From the NCBI GenBank assembly GCA_032160705.1, contig JAVHVE010000057.1:62001-126000 (forward strand): 64,000 nucleotides of DNA. Direction: 5' to 3'. Below are positions 23,860 through 33,056 of this stretch, one piece after another; position 1 is the stretch's first letter; every line of letters begins with the position of its first letter. The notes beneath the pieces were generated by a model that was not told the origin of the DNA, searched no databases, and saw nothing but the letters and a program-made list of their open reading frames with translations. The position numbers and the translations under genes are program-made. Origin of the DNA: QHXM01 sp032160705. GTDB taxonomy: Bacteria; Acidobacteriota; Blastocatellia; Pyrinomonadales; Pyrinomonadaceae.

Positions 23860-25197
23860 CTACTTAATTTTCACAGCAACGGCAGGCGTGCTGCTCAAAC
23901 TCCATTGCGACTCCATTTCAATAACGCGATTTTGCTTGTTGCGTTTGAATGTCATCTTGACATCTCCTTCGGAGAGCATAAAGACATCAGTCGAAATAAA
24001 ATGCAGCTCGCCGCCCGCGTCCGATACGCGGGCATAATATAATTTCCCGTTTTTGAGTGTGATGGTGCGGCCCCCCTGATATTCGCCGACGTACTGCCGC
24101 AGAATCTTTTCAGGTAATTCTTTCTCCGGTTTTGTTTTTTCGAGATAGGTAATGTAATTGTCGAATTTTTTCTGTTGCAGAGGATCAGTCGCTCTGAGCC
24201 GTAATTTTTTTAACGCCTCCAGCCTCGCTATCCGCAGTGCATCTTCAGCCGGGCAAGCAATATCGACCGGCACTCCTGTCCCTTCCCAATTCGTTTTGGT
24301 GACGACGTTCATTCCGTGACGGTTCGGAATAAAAGCGGTGAATAAATTGTTGAGGCGCGTGACTCTGCCCGGATTGGCTGCACCGGCTGACGTTTCGCCG
24401 ACTACTTTTGCATTTTTCAGATATTTAAGGTTGTAGGCCAGCGCTTCGGCGGCAGAAACCGTTGAGCTACTTGTCAGGATATACACATCCATATTGGAGA
24501 GTTGTTTTTCATCGGGCTGCGGGGTAATAAATTCCTCGGCTGTTGTGTCGGTCAACCGGTTATATGAATTGCCGGTGAGCGTACGCGTTTTGAAAAAGAA
24601 GCCTGCGATGTAGTTGACCATTTGCCCGGAGCCGCCTCCGTTCTCGCGCAGGTCAATGATGAGGGCATCGGAGTTTTTGAAAAACGTCATCGCAGCATCC
24701 ACGACCGGACTTGAATATTCGGGGTAGGAATCGAAATAGTCGAATTTCAAATAGCCGATGTTGCCGTTTAAGAATTGCACGTTTTTGAATCCGAAATTCA
24801 TCTGGCGGTTGAAAGCTGAGACTTGCTTGGCCTGTTCTTCAGGAGTCGGAGGCTGTGGCGGAGTATTCGCATTCGCCGTCGGTTGGGTTTGCGGGCTGAA
24901 ATTCAACGCCAGATGCCTGTCGGAATTGAGCGAGCGCAAGTCATTCGTCACGGCAATACTAAATTCCAGGGGAGAAAGGTAAGCATCATACTTCCCCGCT
25001 TTCAGATTCTGCTGAAGCAGTTGTTGCAGCTTTTGCCCGATTTCTTTGTAGGCGTAACGTTCAGGCAGCAAGGCTGATAAATCATCAATGGTTTGCTTCC
25101 TTGTTTCCGCCGTGAGCGATTGGCTCTGACTGAAACCGGTTGGTGCGCTTACCAAAAGATTGAAAATTAAGGCCAGCAAAAAAACTATCTTTTTCAT
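23860..25197 (-). CDS. Secreted S41-family serine peptidase
   Basis: A 445-residue protein with signal peptide (MKKIVFLLALIFNLLVSAPTGFSQ). The S41 (tail-specific/tricorn-like) core shows IGYLKFDYF, DALIIDLRENGGGSG, the nucleophile segment SSSTVSAAEALAYN and ETSAGAANPG. The C-terminal 90 residues add a beta-rich module (RQYVGEYQGGRTITLKNGKL) typical of periplasmic peptidase-like proteins. No PDZ domain is visible. ATG 25197 gives the signal peptide; the frame is open to 25230. More AT-rich than neighbouring genes. Confidence 0.87.
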   Translation of the reverse strand: MKKIVFLLALIFNLLVSAPTGFSQSQSLTAETRKQTIDDLSALLPERYAYKEIGQKLQQLLQQNLKAGKYDAYLSPLEFSIAVTNDLRSLNSDRHLALNFSPQTQPTANANTPPQPPTPEEQAKQVSAFNRQMNFGFKNVQFLNGNIGYLKFDYFDSYPEYSSPVVDAAMTFFKNSDALIIDLRENGGGSGQMVNYIAGFFFKTRTLTGNSYNRLTDTTAEEFITPQPDEKQLSNMDVYILTSSSTVSAAEALAYNLKYLKNAKVVGETSAGAANPGRVTRLNNLFTAFIPNRHGMNVVTKTNWEGTGVPVDIACPAEDALRIARLEALKKLRLRATDPLQQKKFDNYITYLEKTKPEKELPEKILRQYVGEYQGGRTITLKNGKLYYARVSDAGGELHFISTDVFMLSEGDVKMTFKRNKQNRVIEMESQWSLSSTPAVAVKIK

Positions 25198-25299
25198 ATA
25201 GTGTTTTTCCATCTCTCTCAAAAAACACACTGCGCGATGATTGTTCGACCCCTGCCCTTACGAGACTCAAAAACATGCCAGCCGGGAAGAGACTTGTTG

Positions 25300-25746
25300 T
25301 CACTGCTTTTGCGGCTTCAGCTCCCACAACACATTCACAATCACCCAGCGACCGTTGAACTTCGCCATGTGCAGATAGTCTACCCAGTCAGACGCCACGA
25401 CCTTAACGCTCGCCGCGTTCTCGAAGACATCAAGAATCGTCACGTCCTTAAGCTGTCGCTCTTTCGGCGTATTCTTTCCGCCGCCTCGCCTCGTTCCCTG
25501 CACCAGCGACATCGCGCTCATCTGGCTAAACTGGCTCATGCCCTCTTTGTTCGTGCGAACGATTCTTTTCGCCAGTTCAGGATGAAGCGCCCTCTCCATT
25601 CGCTCAGCGTTTCCTTCATACCAGCCTTCGATGTAATCAAGCGCCGTCTGCTTGATGGCTGCCGAGTCTGCCGGAGATTGAGCGTGCGTTTTGGAAACAA
25701 AGGCCAGGAGAAACAAGACAAACACGAGGCCGAATTTTTTGTGCAT
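25300..25746 (-). CDS. Secreted NTF2-like (lumazine-binding-type) protein
   Basis: A 148-residue protein with signal peptide (about 1-22, THA-Q). The rest follows the NTF2-like putative lumazine-binding family: AIKQTALDYIEGWYEGNAERMERALHP, then VTILDVFENAASVKVVASDWVDYLHMAKFNGRWVIVNVLW. The cone fold binds small ligands; no catalytic role is evident. It is preceded by the S41 and followed upstream by a WD40 gene on the same strand. Confidence 0.8.
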   Translation of the reverse strand: MHKKFGLVFVLFLLAFVSKTHAQSPADSAAIKQTALDYIEGWYEGNAERMERALHPELAKRIVRTNKEGMSQFSQMSAMSLVQGTRRGGGKNTPKERQLKDVTILDVFENAASVKVVASDWVDYLHMAKFNGRWVIVNVLWELKPQKQ

Positions 25747-25788
25747 GATCGAATCCTTTCAATTGAATCCTTCTGAATTGATGAATGA

Positions 25789-26742
25789 TTACTTTCCCAC
25801 TTTCCACAAGCGCACGGTTTTGTCGTCGCTGACGGAAGCCAGCCACAGGCCGTTCGGATTGAAGGCAACGGCATTGACATCGCGGCTGTGACCGTCGAGC
25901 GTGCGCACCAAGCGCCCGGAGGCGACTTCCCAGACTTTAACGGTCGAGTCGAAACTGGCAGAGGCCAGCAGCTTTCCTTCAGGACTGAAAGCAACACCGT
26001 GCACGGAATCCTGATGACCTGTGAGCGTCTGTTTCTCTTCACCTGTGCGCGCATCCCAGAGTTTCACCGTGCCGTCCCGGCAACCGGAAGCGAGACGATG
26101 CCCATCCGCGCTGAAAGCAATACTGTAAACGCTGTCGGTGTGCCCGCGGAGAACGCGAAGTTGCCGACGGGCTGCGACATCCCAGAGGCGGATCGTCCGA
26201 TCTCTGCTTGAAGAAGCGAGCAGCCGCCCTTCGGGGCTGAAAGCAAGACCATAGATGCTGTCGGTGTGGCCAGCCAGCTCGAACGCTTGAGTCCATTTGT
26301 TCGTCTCCCACAATCTGATGACGCGATCACCGCCAGCGGAAGCAACGAGTCTTCCATCGGGGCTGTAAGCCAACGCCTCGACTTCCGCCTCGTGTTTCAT
26401 CACATGCAGTTCCTGACCCGACCGGACGTTCCACACGCGCACCCGTTTATCAAAGCCTGCGCCCACCAATAAGCTTCCATCCGGGCTAAAGGCAACCTCT
26501 GTAAAGTTCTCACCTGTGAAGACACGAACGGGTCGTCTCCGCGAAAGATTCCATAAGATGATCTTTCCGCCGTTGTCTGCCGAAGCAAGCATGCGTCCGT
26601 CGGGGCTGAACGCCACGCCCTCTACATCCTTCTCATGATCTCCGCGCAGCACCCGCGCGCTCCAGGGCTGATGCGGCACGCTACTAACCACAGAGTAACA
26701 ACCCAGCAAGGCAAGCATGGTGACGATTAAATGTCTTCTCAT
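25789..26742 (-). CDS. WD40-repeat lipoprotein, complete seven-blade propeller
   Basis: A 317-residue protein starting at ATG 26742. A short signal with lipobox-like LALLGC (about residues 10-15) is followed by seven WD40 repeats, each with V/L-A-F-S-P-D/E-G, L-A-S and D-x-x-I/V-R-L-W. That is enough for one closed propeller and a protein-interaction platform on the outer face of a membrane. No kinase or caspase domain is attached. The GTG at 26796 would add 18 residues and bury the signal. Confidence 0.82.
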   Translation of the reverse strand: MRRHLIVTMLALLGCYSVVSSVPHQPWSARVLRGDHEKDVEGVAFSPDGRMLASADNGGKIILWNLSRRRPVRVFTGENFTEVAFSPDGSLLVGAGFDKRVRVWNVRSGQELHVMKHEAEVEALAYSPDGRLVASAGGDRVIRLWETNKWTQAFELAGHTDSIYGLAFSPEGRLLASSSRDRTIRLWDVAARRQLRVLRGHTDSVYSIAFSADGHRLASGCRDGTVKLWDARTGEEKQTLTGHQDSVHGVAFSPEGKLLASASFDSTVKVWEVASGRLVRTLDGHSRDVNAVAFNPNGLWLASVSDDKTVRLWKVGK

Positions 26743-26907
26743 CTTCGGTGGAATTCCCCTCAACGTAATCTTTTTGAGCCGGGCGGCTACGGACACATTG
26801 AGCGGGCATACTAAGCTTGTTTCTCTTCGTCGGAATAGATGTTTGTGGCAAGGCGCGTACTTTGGCAGGCGAGGTGGTTTAGCGGCGGGGCGAATGAATC
26901 GAAAATC

Positions 26908-27672
26908 TCAGCCGGAATTTCCGAAAAGCTCCTGCAAGCGAGCGCGGTAGCCGCGCCCGGAAGACAGGCGCGTGCCGTCTTTGAGGACAATTTCGTATTC
27001 GCCCTTGAACAGCGGGTGCAGTTCTTTGATGCGCCGGACGTTGATAATTGTGGAGCGTTGGATGCGCAGGAACTGCGCCGGGTCGAGCTTTTTTTCCAAA
27101 CTGTTCATCGTCTCGCGCAGCAGGTGCGTGTTGTTGCCTGAGTGCAGGCGCACGTAATTATCTGCGGCCTCGACCCAGTCAATCTCTTCGACGCCGAGGA
27201 AGAAAATGCGTCCGGCTGATTTGATGACCAGCCGCTCGGCGTACTTTTGATTCGTCTGCAAATCATTTATCAAACTTTGCAGGCGGTGGCTGAGGTCTGA
27301 AATGCTACGGCGCTCGATCTGCGTCCTGGCGCGTTCCATAGCTCTGGTGAAGCGTTCAGTGTCAAAAGGCTTGAGCAGGTAATCGAGCGCGTGCACCTCG
27401 AATGCGCGCAGCGCGTATTTGTCATAAGCCGTGACGAAGATGACTGAGGGCAGATGTTCAAGGTTGATTGCTTCCAACACGCCAAAGCCGTCGAGTTCAG
27501 GCATCTGCACATCCAGAAAGACGAGGTCGGGCGCAAGCTCACTGATGACACGGACGGCATCGCGCCCGTTGCCGCATTCGGCGATGATTTCGACATCCCT
27601 TTCCTCTGTGAGGTGGGCGCGAATCCCGCGCCGCGCCAGCGGCTCGTCGTCAACGATGACTGTACGAATCAT
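26908..27672 (-). CDS. LytTR-family response regulator (system 1)
   Basis: A 254-residue regulator. The receiver domain (1-120) has acidic residues D8/D9, phospho-acceptor D54 (VFLDVQMP) and K101 (LLKPF). A linker helix leads to the C-terminal LytTR DNA-binding domain (about 150-250: IFFLGVEEIDWVEAADNYVRLH, FLRIQRSTIINVRRI, ELHPLFKGEYEIVLKDGT). It is 12 bases downstream of its sensor kinase. A paralogue lies at 31058-31828. Confidence 0.92.
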   Translation of the reverse strand: MIRTVIVDDEPLARRGIRAHLTEERDVEIIAECGNGRDAVRVISELAPDLVFLDVQMPELDGFGVLEAINLEHLPSVIFVTAYDKYALRAFEVHALDYLLKPFDTERFTRAMERARTQIERRSISDLSHRLQSLINDLQTNQKYAERLVIKSAGRIFFLGVEEIDWVEAADNYVRLHSGNNTHLLRETMNSLEKKLDPAQFLRIQRSTIINVRRIKELHPLFKGEYEIVLKDGTRLSSGRGYRARLQELFGNSG

Positions 27673-27684
27673 CTGCTTTTCGTC

Positions 27685-28809
27685 CTACTTTGCGCTTCTG
27701 CCGTTTTCATCAATCTCTCTGCGGAAAGGGATAGCAATCGTGACCGTCAAGCCGCGACCCTCACCGTTATGCAGCTCAAAGCGATGCGCTGCACCGTAGA
27801 GTTGTTCGAGTCGCGCCCGCGTGTTCGACAATCCGATGCCTTTCATCAAACTCTCCTGCGAAGATGCGCTCAAGCCCGCGCCGTTGTCGCTCACTTCGAG
27901 TTGCACCATCCCATTTTCTCGCCGGGCGCGAATCTCGACGAGACCGGCGGCGGCGCGCGGCGCGATGCCATGACGGATCGCGTTTTCGACCAGCGGTTGA
28001 AGAATCAAATTGGGAACGCGCGCGTCGAGCGCCTTAGGGTCAATCTCCATTCGCACCGTCAGACGATCCTGAAAGCGCGTCTGCTCGATCTCAAGATAGC
28101 TTTCAAGAAATTCCAGCTCTTCTTTTAAGCTGACTTCGTGCGCTCCCTTATTCTCAAGGCTCGCGCGCAGCAAATCGCTCAGGCGCGTGAGCATGCGCCG
28201 CGCCTGCCGGACATCCTCGGCCATCAGTACGGAGATGCTGTTCAGTGTGTTAAAGAGAAAGTGCGGGTGAAGCTGCATCCTGAGAGCGTCGAGCTGCGCC
28301 TGCGCAAGATTTGTTTCAAGCTGCGCCGCCCGCAGCTCGCGCTCGCGATACTTGCGATAGTAATCAAGCGCATGATGGAGGCCAATGACCGCCCAGCAGG
28401 TCAGAAGCTCAAAGTGAAAGCCCGTGATGAACTGGCTGCGGAATGATTCAAAGAATGGTTGTTGGCCGGAATAGAGGCCGACCAGTAAAGCCAGCAAGAC
28501 GTAAGTCGCTAGTCCTAACAGCGCGAAGGCAATGCTTGCGGCAAGCTGGAGCAGAGTATTTTTGAGCCACCTTCGGCGCTCAAGCGGGAAGCGGCGGGCG
28601 AAATATAAAATGAAGGGGGTGAGTCCGAGCCAGACACAGGCGCAAATCATCCACGAGGCCAGAGTCTCGCCCAACCTCATCGGTCTTCCTTCGTAAGCGC
28701 GGATGATGATGACCTCGCTGGCGAAGAACAACCCGAAGAGCGCCCAGGCCACCGCAATCAAGCTCCACTTTAACAGCCCTCGCCGCTCAGGATTTCCATC
28801 TTTCATCAC
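27685..28809 (-). CDS. LytS-like sensor histidine kinase (system 1)
   Basis: A 374-residue inner-membrane kinase. Four hydrophobic segments (about 14-145) form a small sensing domain. A short coiled coil leads to the His_kinase domain with HPHFLFNTLNS (phospho-acceptor His) and a HATPase with NLILQPLVENAIRHG and GIGLSNTRARLEQLYG. It pairs with the response regulator just downstream. The signal is unknown. Confidence 0.9.
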   Translation of the reverse strand: MMKDGNPERRGLLKWSLIAVAWALFGLFFASEVIIIRAYEGRPMRLGETLASWMICACVWLGLTPFILYFARRFPLERRRWLKNTLLQLAASIAFALLGLATYVLLALLVGLYSGQQPFFESFRSQFITGFHFELLTCWAVIGLHHALDYYRKYRERELRAAQLETNLAQAQLDALRMQLHPHFLFNTLNSISVLMAEDVRQARRMLTRLSDLLRASLENKGAHEVSLKEELEFLESYLEIEQTRFQDRLTVRMEIDPKALDARVPNLILQPLVENAIRHGIAPRAAAGLVEIRARRENGMVQLEVSDNGAGLSASSQESLMKGIGLSNTRARLEQLYGAAHRFELHNGEGRGLTVTIAIPFRREIDENGRSAK

Positions 28810-28875
28810 GTTCCAGCTTATCCCGAATGGCGAAAAAGCAAAAGAGGCGACCCGTCTAGAGAGCGCGCTTTGTGC

Positions 28876-29355
28876 TCAAGTCTGGCTGGGCATTGGACGC
28901 GAAGCGATGACCCGCCATTGCCCTTTTCGCTTTTGATAGACATCGAAGAATCTCTCGCGGATGGTGCTCACCTTACCCTTGTAAGTGATTTGATAGACCC
29001 CGTGACCTGTCACAACCGCCGTGTCACCATAGACGAACACCTTAACGTCGTCGGTCGTGAGGGACTGGAACGTCAGGTCGCCGGATTTGATGGCCTCTAA
29101 ATCCTGCTCACGGTTTAGCAGCTTGCCACTGGATTCAAGCAGCACGAAGTCGTCAGCCATGATCCGGTTAAGCGCCGCCATATCGCTTCGCTTCAAGGCA
29201 TCCACCCAGTTATCCAAGAGCTTTAACACCTCTCGTTCGGCCTTGCTCTTGCGGTCTGGTTTGTTTCCTCCATCTTGACCAAGCGCGAGATTAGGCACTA
29301 TCAACAGGATCATCGTTGCGGCGATGAGCACTCTTCTCATTGTCTGTTTCCTCAT
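28876..29355 (-). CDS. Secreted SnoaL/DUF4440-type NTF2-like protein
   Basis: About 159 residues from ATG 29355 (MRKQTMRRVLIA). Signal peptide ending near LALGQ. The NTF2-like domain shows LLDNWVDALKRSDMAALNRIMADDFVLLESSGKLLNREQDLEAIKSG, then VFVYGDTAVVTGHG and a final WRVIASR. Function unknown; it lies immediately downstream of a secreted MBL protein, possibly co-transcribed. Confidence 0.8.
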   Translation of the reverse strand: MRKQTMRRVLIAATMILLIVPNLALGQDGGNKPDRKSKAEREVLKLLDNWVDALKRSDMAALNRIMADDFVLLESSGKLLNREQDLEAIKSGDLTFQSLTTDDVKVFVYGDTAVVTGHGVYQITYKGKVSTIRERFFDVYQKRKGQWRVIASRPMPSQT

Positions 29356-29390
29356 AGAAAATTCAGTAGAGCGTTTGAGCCTTAACACAA

Positions 29391-30917
29391 CTACTTACTG
29401 GCCGTCGCCCTGGCCACAGCCTGTTGCAGATCGTCTATCGTTCCCATGCGCCCGTGCACCGGAATAATCTGCTCGACCTGCAAACCCAGTTGCTTGATCT
29501 TAGCGGCCAGGTCAACGGTGTCATCCCCGACGGGGACGAGCCCCGCCTCAGAGATGTCCAGCATGTCGCCTTCAAAAAGCAGCTTCTCTTTCGGCAGGTA
29601 CGCGATGATGATCTCGCTGACATGCGGGCTGCTGATTTTGTACAGCTCAATGCGGTGCGCGCCGTCTTCAAACACGCGCTTGTCGGAGAGCGTTTCGATG
29701 ACGGGCGCTTTGGGTGCGCGCGAGAGCGCGTCCGGGCGCATCAAGTGTGTCCGGCCAGCAGCCTGCTCGATGATTGCTTTCGCTGTTGGCGTGGTAATGA
29801 TGCTTGTGCCTTCGGCGATGTAGCTTCTGACGCCGCTCAAGTGATCGAAGTGGAAGTGTGTCGAGACGAGATAGCGGATTGGCTTGTCGGGCGCTACTTT
29901 TTTTATCTCCGCGATGGCCGCCTGTGAATAGCGATTGTTCAAGCCCGCTTCGACAACCAGGACGTAGTCTTTGAAGACGACGAACATACTGTTATACGGC
30001 CCTAGCAGCGCGTACACGTCTTCGCTGATTTTCTTGACTGTCGGGAGTGGCGGCGTCGGCTCGATCTTGGCAAAGCCCTCCGGCATGGCAAAGAGATTAT
30101 CCGCCGGATTCGTGTTGAAGGCGGTCGAAGAGATTTTGACATCCTGGAGCATGACGCCGCCGATTTTATCCACGTACCTGAAAGGAAGCCTCAGCTTATC
30201 CACCGCACGCCAATCGCTGTAGATTGTCTCGACCGTGATGTCGCCGAGCACAGGGTCGTCCGCGAGAGTTTCGCTTTTAGTCAAAAGGTTGGTGCGCGCG
30301 TCGAAATAAAGAGCCACCTGCGTGCCGTCCGAGTCTGCGAACGAGACGACGCGCTGAGGCTTTCCCTCGTAATCGGCTTCGCCTAAAGAGCGCAGGGTTT
30401 CCGGGCGACTCCAAGCGGTTTGCAGCAAGCTTTCGGGATAGCGGCGAAACGTTCCGGCTTTTGCTCCCGCGAGCGCAGTCGGCGGAGTCGTCCGAATGTT
30501 TTTCGTCACATAGTTGGCGAAGAAGGCCGCGTTCCCTGTGATGACGCTTCGATAAATCAGAGGTTGGCCACCGAAGATCGCAGTCTCGCGGTATTCCATC
30601 GCCCTCCCTCCGCGCAGGTCTCTCACACTCGTGCCCTTCGTGTAGGTGTTCGTCACCGGAGGATGATCGGTCTCAGAGGCAGGAACAGGTTGCATTCCCT
30701 GAGCTTGATCTGTCCTCACACCCGTCAACTCGCGCGTCACGTCCGCAATGGCCTGCAAGTTTTCAGCCCCGCCGATTGCCTTGATTCCCGCTTCCAAAAC
30801 CTCTCGCGCCTGCATGTAGGATTTTTCCGTGACGCTCCTTTGCTGCGCAGTTGTCACGGCAGCCAGCAGTAGCGGCGTCAGGCACAGACCAATAACTCTC
30901 GCCAATTCTCTTTTCAT
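29391..30917 (-). CDS. Secreted MBL-fold metallo-hydrolase
   Basis: A 508-residue protein with signal peptide (from ATG 30917). Residues 25-290 form a beta-rich outer-membrane-lipoprotein-like region. The metallo-beta-lactamase domain follows: STHFHFDHLSGVRSY (HxHxDH), AGRTHL, LFEGDMLD and PVHGRMG. It probably acts in the periplasm; substrate unknown. It lies between the two LytS/LytTR systems and upstream of the SnoaL-like gene on the same strand. Confidence 0.83.
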   Translation of the reverse strand: MKRELARVIGLCLTPLLLAAVTTAQQRSVTEKSYMQAREVLEAGIKAIGGAENLQAIADVTRELTGVRTDQAQGMQPVPASETDHPPVTNTYTKGTSVRDLRGGRAMEYRETAIFGGQPLIYRSVITGNAAFFANYVTKNIRTTPPTALAGAKAGTFRRYPESLLQTAWSRPETLRSLGEADYEGKPQRVVSFADSDGTQVALYFDARTNLLTKSETLADDPVLGDITVETIYSDWRAVDKLRLPFRYVDKIGGVMLQDVKISSTAFNTNPADNLFAMPEGFAKIEPTPPLPTVKKISEDVYALLGPYNSMFVVFKDYVLVVEAGLNNRYSQAAIAEIKKVAPDKPIRYLVSTHFHFDHLSGVRSYIAEGTSIITTPTAKAIIEQAAGRTHLMRPDALSRAPKAPVIETLSDKRVFEDGAHRIELYKISSPHVSEIIIAYLPKEKLLFEGDMLDISEAGLVPVGDDTVDLAAKIKQLGLQVEQIIPVHGRMGTIDDLQQAVARATASK

Positions 30918-31057
30918 CACGCTCTCCTCATCTTTCCGCAAGCAATAGGTCTGCGCCACCCTAGCCGCCAGGCTGTGTTATTGAAAGAGACTTTTGACGA
31001 ACTGTAGGATTTCTGTGGCGAATTGGAGGGAGGACGGGACGGACTGCCCTTGAGCGC

Positions 31058-31828
31058 CTAGAAAGAATCGTCCAGCAGGCTTTGCAACTGCTGGCGGTAG
31101 CTGCGCCCGGAGCTTAATTGTGTGCCGTCGTGCAGCGTCACAACGTACTCGCCATGAAACAAGGGCTGGAGGTTTTTAATCTTTTTGAGGTTGACGATTG
31201 ACGAGCGGTGGATGCGCAGGAATTGTGCCGGGTCGAGACGCGACGCCAGTTTGTTCATCGTGCCGTGAACAAGATGCGACTCGCGCCCCGCGTGCAGGCG
31301 GACGTAGTTTTCAGCGGCTTCAATCCAGTCAATCTCCTCGACGCTCAAAAAAAAGATGCGCCCGGCTGTCTTTATCACCATGCGCTCAAGATAGTTCTTC
31401 TCCTGGCGCAAATCTTTGAGCAGAGACATGAGCGCCTGGTTAAGCTCGGCGTCGCCCCGGCGTCTGATTTGAGCTTTGGCACGCTCAAGCGCTTGCGTGA
31501 AACGTTCTCTGGTGAAAGGCTTGAGCAGGTAATCGAGCGCGTGCACCTCGAACGCACGCAACGCATATTTGTCGTAAGCAGTCACGAAGATAACGGTTGG
31601 CAGGCGCTCATCACTAACGGCTTCAAGCACCTCGAAGCCGTTTATCTCAGGCATCTGCACGTCCAGGAAAACGAGATCGGGCTTCTCTTCTTCGATGGCT
31701 TGAATGGCTTGATGGCCGTTGGCGCATTCGCCGACGACCTCTATTTCCGAATCGTCTTCGACGAGCATCCGCACGCCTTCGCGCGCCAGCGGCTCGTCGT
31801 CAACTATCAGCGTCCGAATCTTCTCCAT
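31058..31828 (-). CDS. LytTR-family response regulator (system 2)
   Basis: A 256-residue regulator from ATG 31828. Receiver with D10/D11, D56 (VFLDVQMP) and the LLKPF lysine; LytTR DNA-binding domain from about residue 155 (IFFLSVEEIDWIEAAENYVRLHAG, FLRIHRSSIVNLKKI). It is strongly similar to the system 1 regulator along its whole length. Its start lies inside the last codons of the upstream kinase (29-base overlap), so translation is coupled. Confidence 0.92.
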   Translation of the reverse strand: MEKIRTLIVDDEPLAREGVRMLVEDDSEIEVVGECANGHQAIQAIEEEKPDLVFLDVQMPEINGFEVLEAVSDERLPTVIFVTAYDKYALRAFEVHALDYLLKPFTRERFTQALERAKAQIRRRGDAELNQALMSLLKDLRQEKNYLERMVIKTAGRIFFLSVEEIDWIEAAENYVRLHAGRESHLVHGTMNKLASRLDPAQFLRIHRSSIVNLKKIKNLQPLFHGEYVVTLHDGTQLSSGRSYRQQLQSLLDDSF

Positions 31829-32948
31829 TGTCTTGGCGTCCAACCTCGGGTTTGTCTCGCTCGGACTGAAAAGGAATCAGCAGGGTCGCAATCGTTCCGC
31901 CGCCTTCGGCATTAGAAAGTTGGAATTCCTGCGCCTTGCCGTAAAGCTGTTCGAGGCGTGCTCGCGTGTTCCTGAGCCCGATTCCTTTCCCGTTTGCTTG
32001 CGACCACTCTGCGGGTAAGCCCGGCCCATCATCGCGCACCTGTAGATGCAGCCTCCCGTTTTCGCGCCGCGCGCTGACCTCCACGCGTCCGGCGGTCGAA
32101 CGCTTGCCGATACCGTGACGAATGGCGTTTTCGACCAGCGGCTGCAGGATCAGATTGGGAACGAGCGCACCGAGAGTCTCTTTGTCAATCTTCATCTCGA
32201 CTTTGAGCCGGTCGTTGTAGCGCACCTGCTCGATTTCCAGGTAGCGTTCGAGAAACTCTATTTCATCTTTCAATAAGACTTCCTGCGCGGAGATGTTCTC
32301 CAGGGCGTGTCGCAAAAGCTCGCTCAAGCCCGTCAGCATCCGCACGGCCTCTTCGTTGCTGCTCTTGCGCACGAGGACGACGATGGCGTTCAAGGTGTTG
32401 AAGAGAAAGTGCGGGTGGAGCTGCATTCGCAGAGCGTCGAGTTGGGCTTCGGCCAGTTGGTTTTTGAGCTGCGAAGCGCGCAGCGCGCGCTCCTGATATT
32501 TGCGATAGTAGTCGAGCGCGAGGCTGACGCCGAGGATGCCCCAGTAAGTCAGCAGGTTGAAATGAAAATCAACTACGAAAATTGTCAGCAGTCTTTCGGA
32601 AAAGCTGCCTGGACGCGGTGGCAAACCGAGCAGCGGAACGATCAGCATAAAGACGAGAAGTTCAAGGCCGGAAAAAATCACACTGGCCGCGAGGTGAAAT
32701 AATAAGCTGCGAGGCCACCGATTGCGTTCTATGGGGAAGCGCCGGGCGAGATAAAGAATCAACGGGGTCAGCGCAGCCCAGATGTAGGCGCTCGCCAGCC
32801 AGACCGTCAGCATGAGTCTCCATTCGACCACTCGCCCGGCGTAACGGTAGCGAACAATTTCCTGGCTGGCGAAGAACAGTCCGAAGACAGTCCAGCAACC
32901 GAACGCAAACGCCCACTTCAGCAAACGCCGCTGTCCCTTGTCTTTCAT
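31800..32948 (-). CDS. LytS-like sensor histidine kinase (system 2)
   Basis: About 382 residues. A membrane domain with about four hydrophobic segments, a helical linker, then HPHFLFNTLNAI, NLILQPLVENAIRHGIGKRS and GIGLRNTRARLEQLYGKA. It is a paralogue of the kinase at 27685-28809, even in the membrane part (FGLFFAS, PLILYLARRFP). It overlaps its regulator. Confidence 0.9.
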   Translation of the reverse strand: MKDKGQRRLLKWAFAFGCWTVFGLFFASQEIVRYRYAGRVVEWRLMLTVWLASAYIWAALTPLILYLARRFPIERNRWPRSLLFHLAASVIFSGLELLVFMLIVPLLGLPPRPGSFSERLLTIFVVDFHFNLLTYWGILGVSLALDYYRKYQERALRASQLKNQLAEAQLDALRMQLHPHFLFNTLNAIVVLVRKSSNEEAVRMLTGLSELLRHALENISAQEVLLKDEIEFLERYLEIEQVRYNDRLKVEMKIDKETLGALVPNLILQPLVENAIRHGIGKRSTAGRVEVSARRENGRLHLQVRDDGPGLPAEWSQANGKGIGLRNTRARLEQLYGKAQEFQLSNAEGGGTIATLLIPFQSERDKPEVGRQDNGEDSDADS

Positions 32949-33056
32949 CACGGGCACTAGATTATCCCGAAACGCGAAAGAAGCGAAAGCCTCGCGCTCT
33001 GGCGAGACCTTCGCTTCTGTTCGGTAGCTGAGCCAGCCTGGTTGTGTGTCCGGCGT

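Noticed and set aside
24758..25327. ORFs opposite and overlapping the S41 gene start, e.g. 25085-25327
   Set aside because: No domain, and out of frame with the clear S41 protein and its signal peptide.
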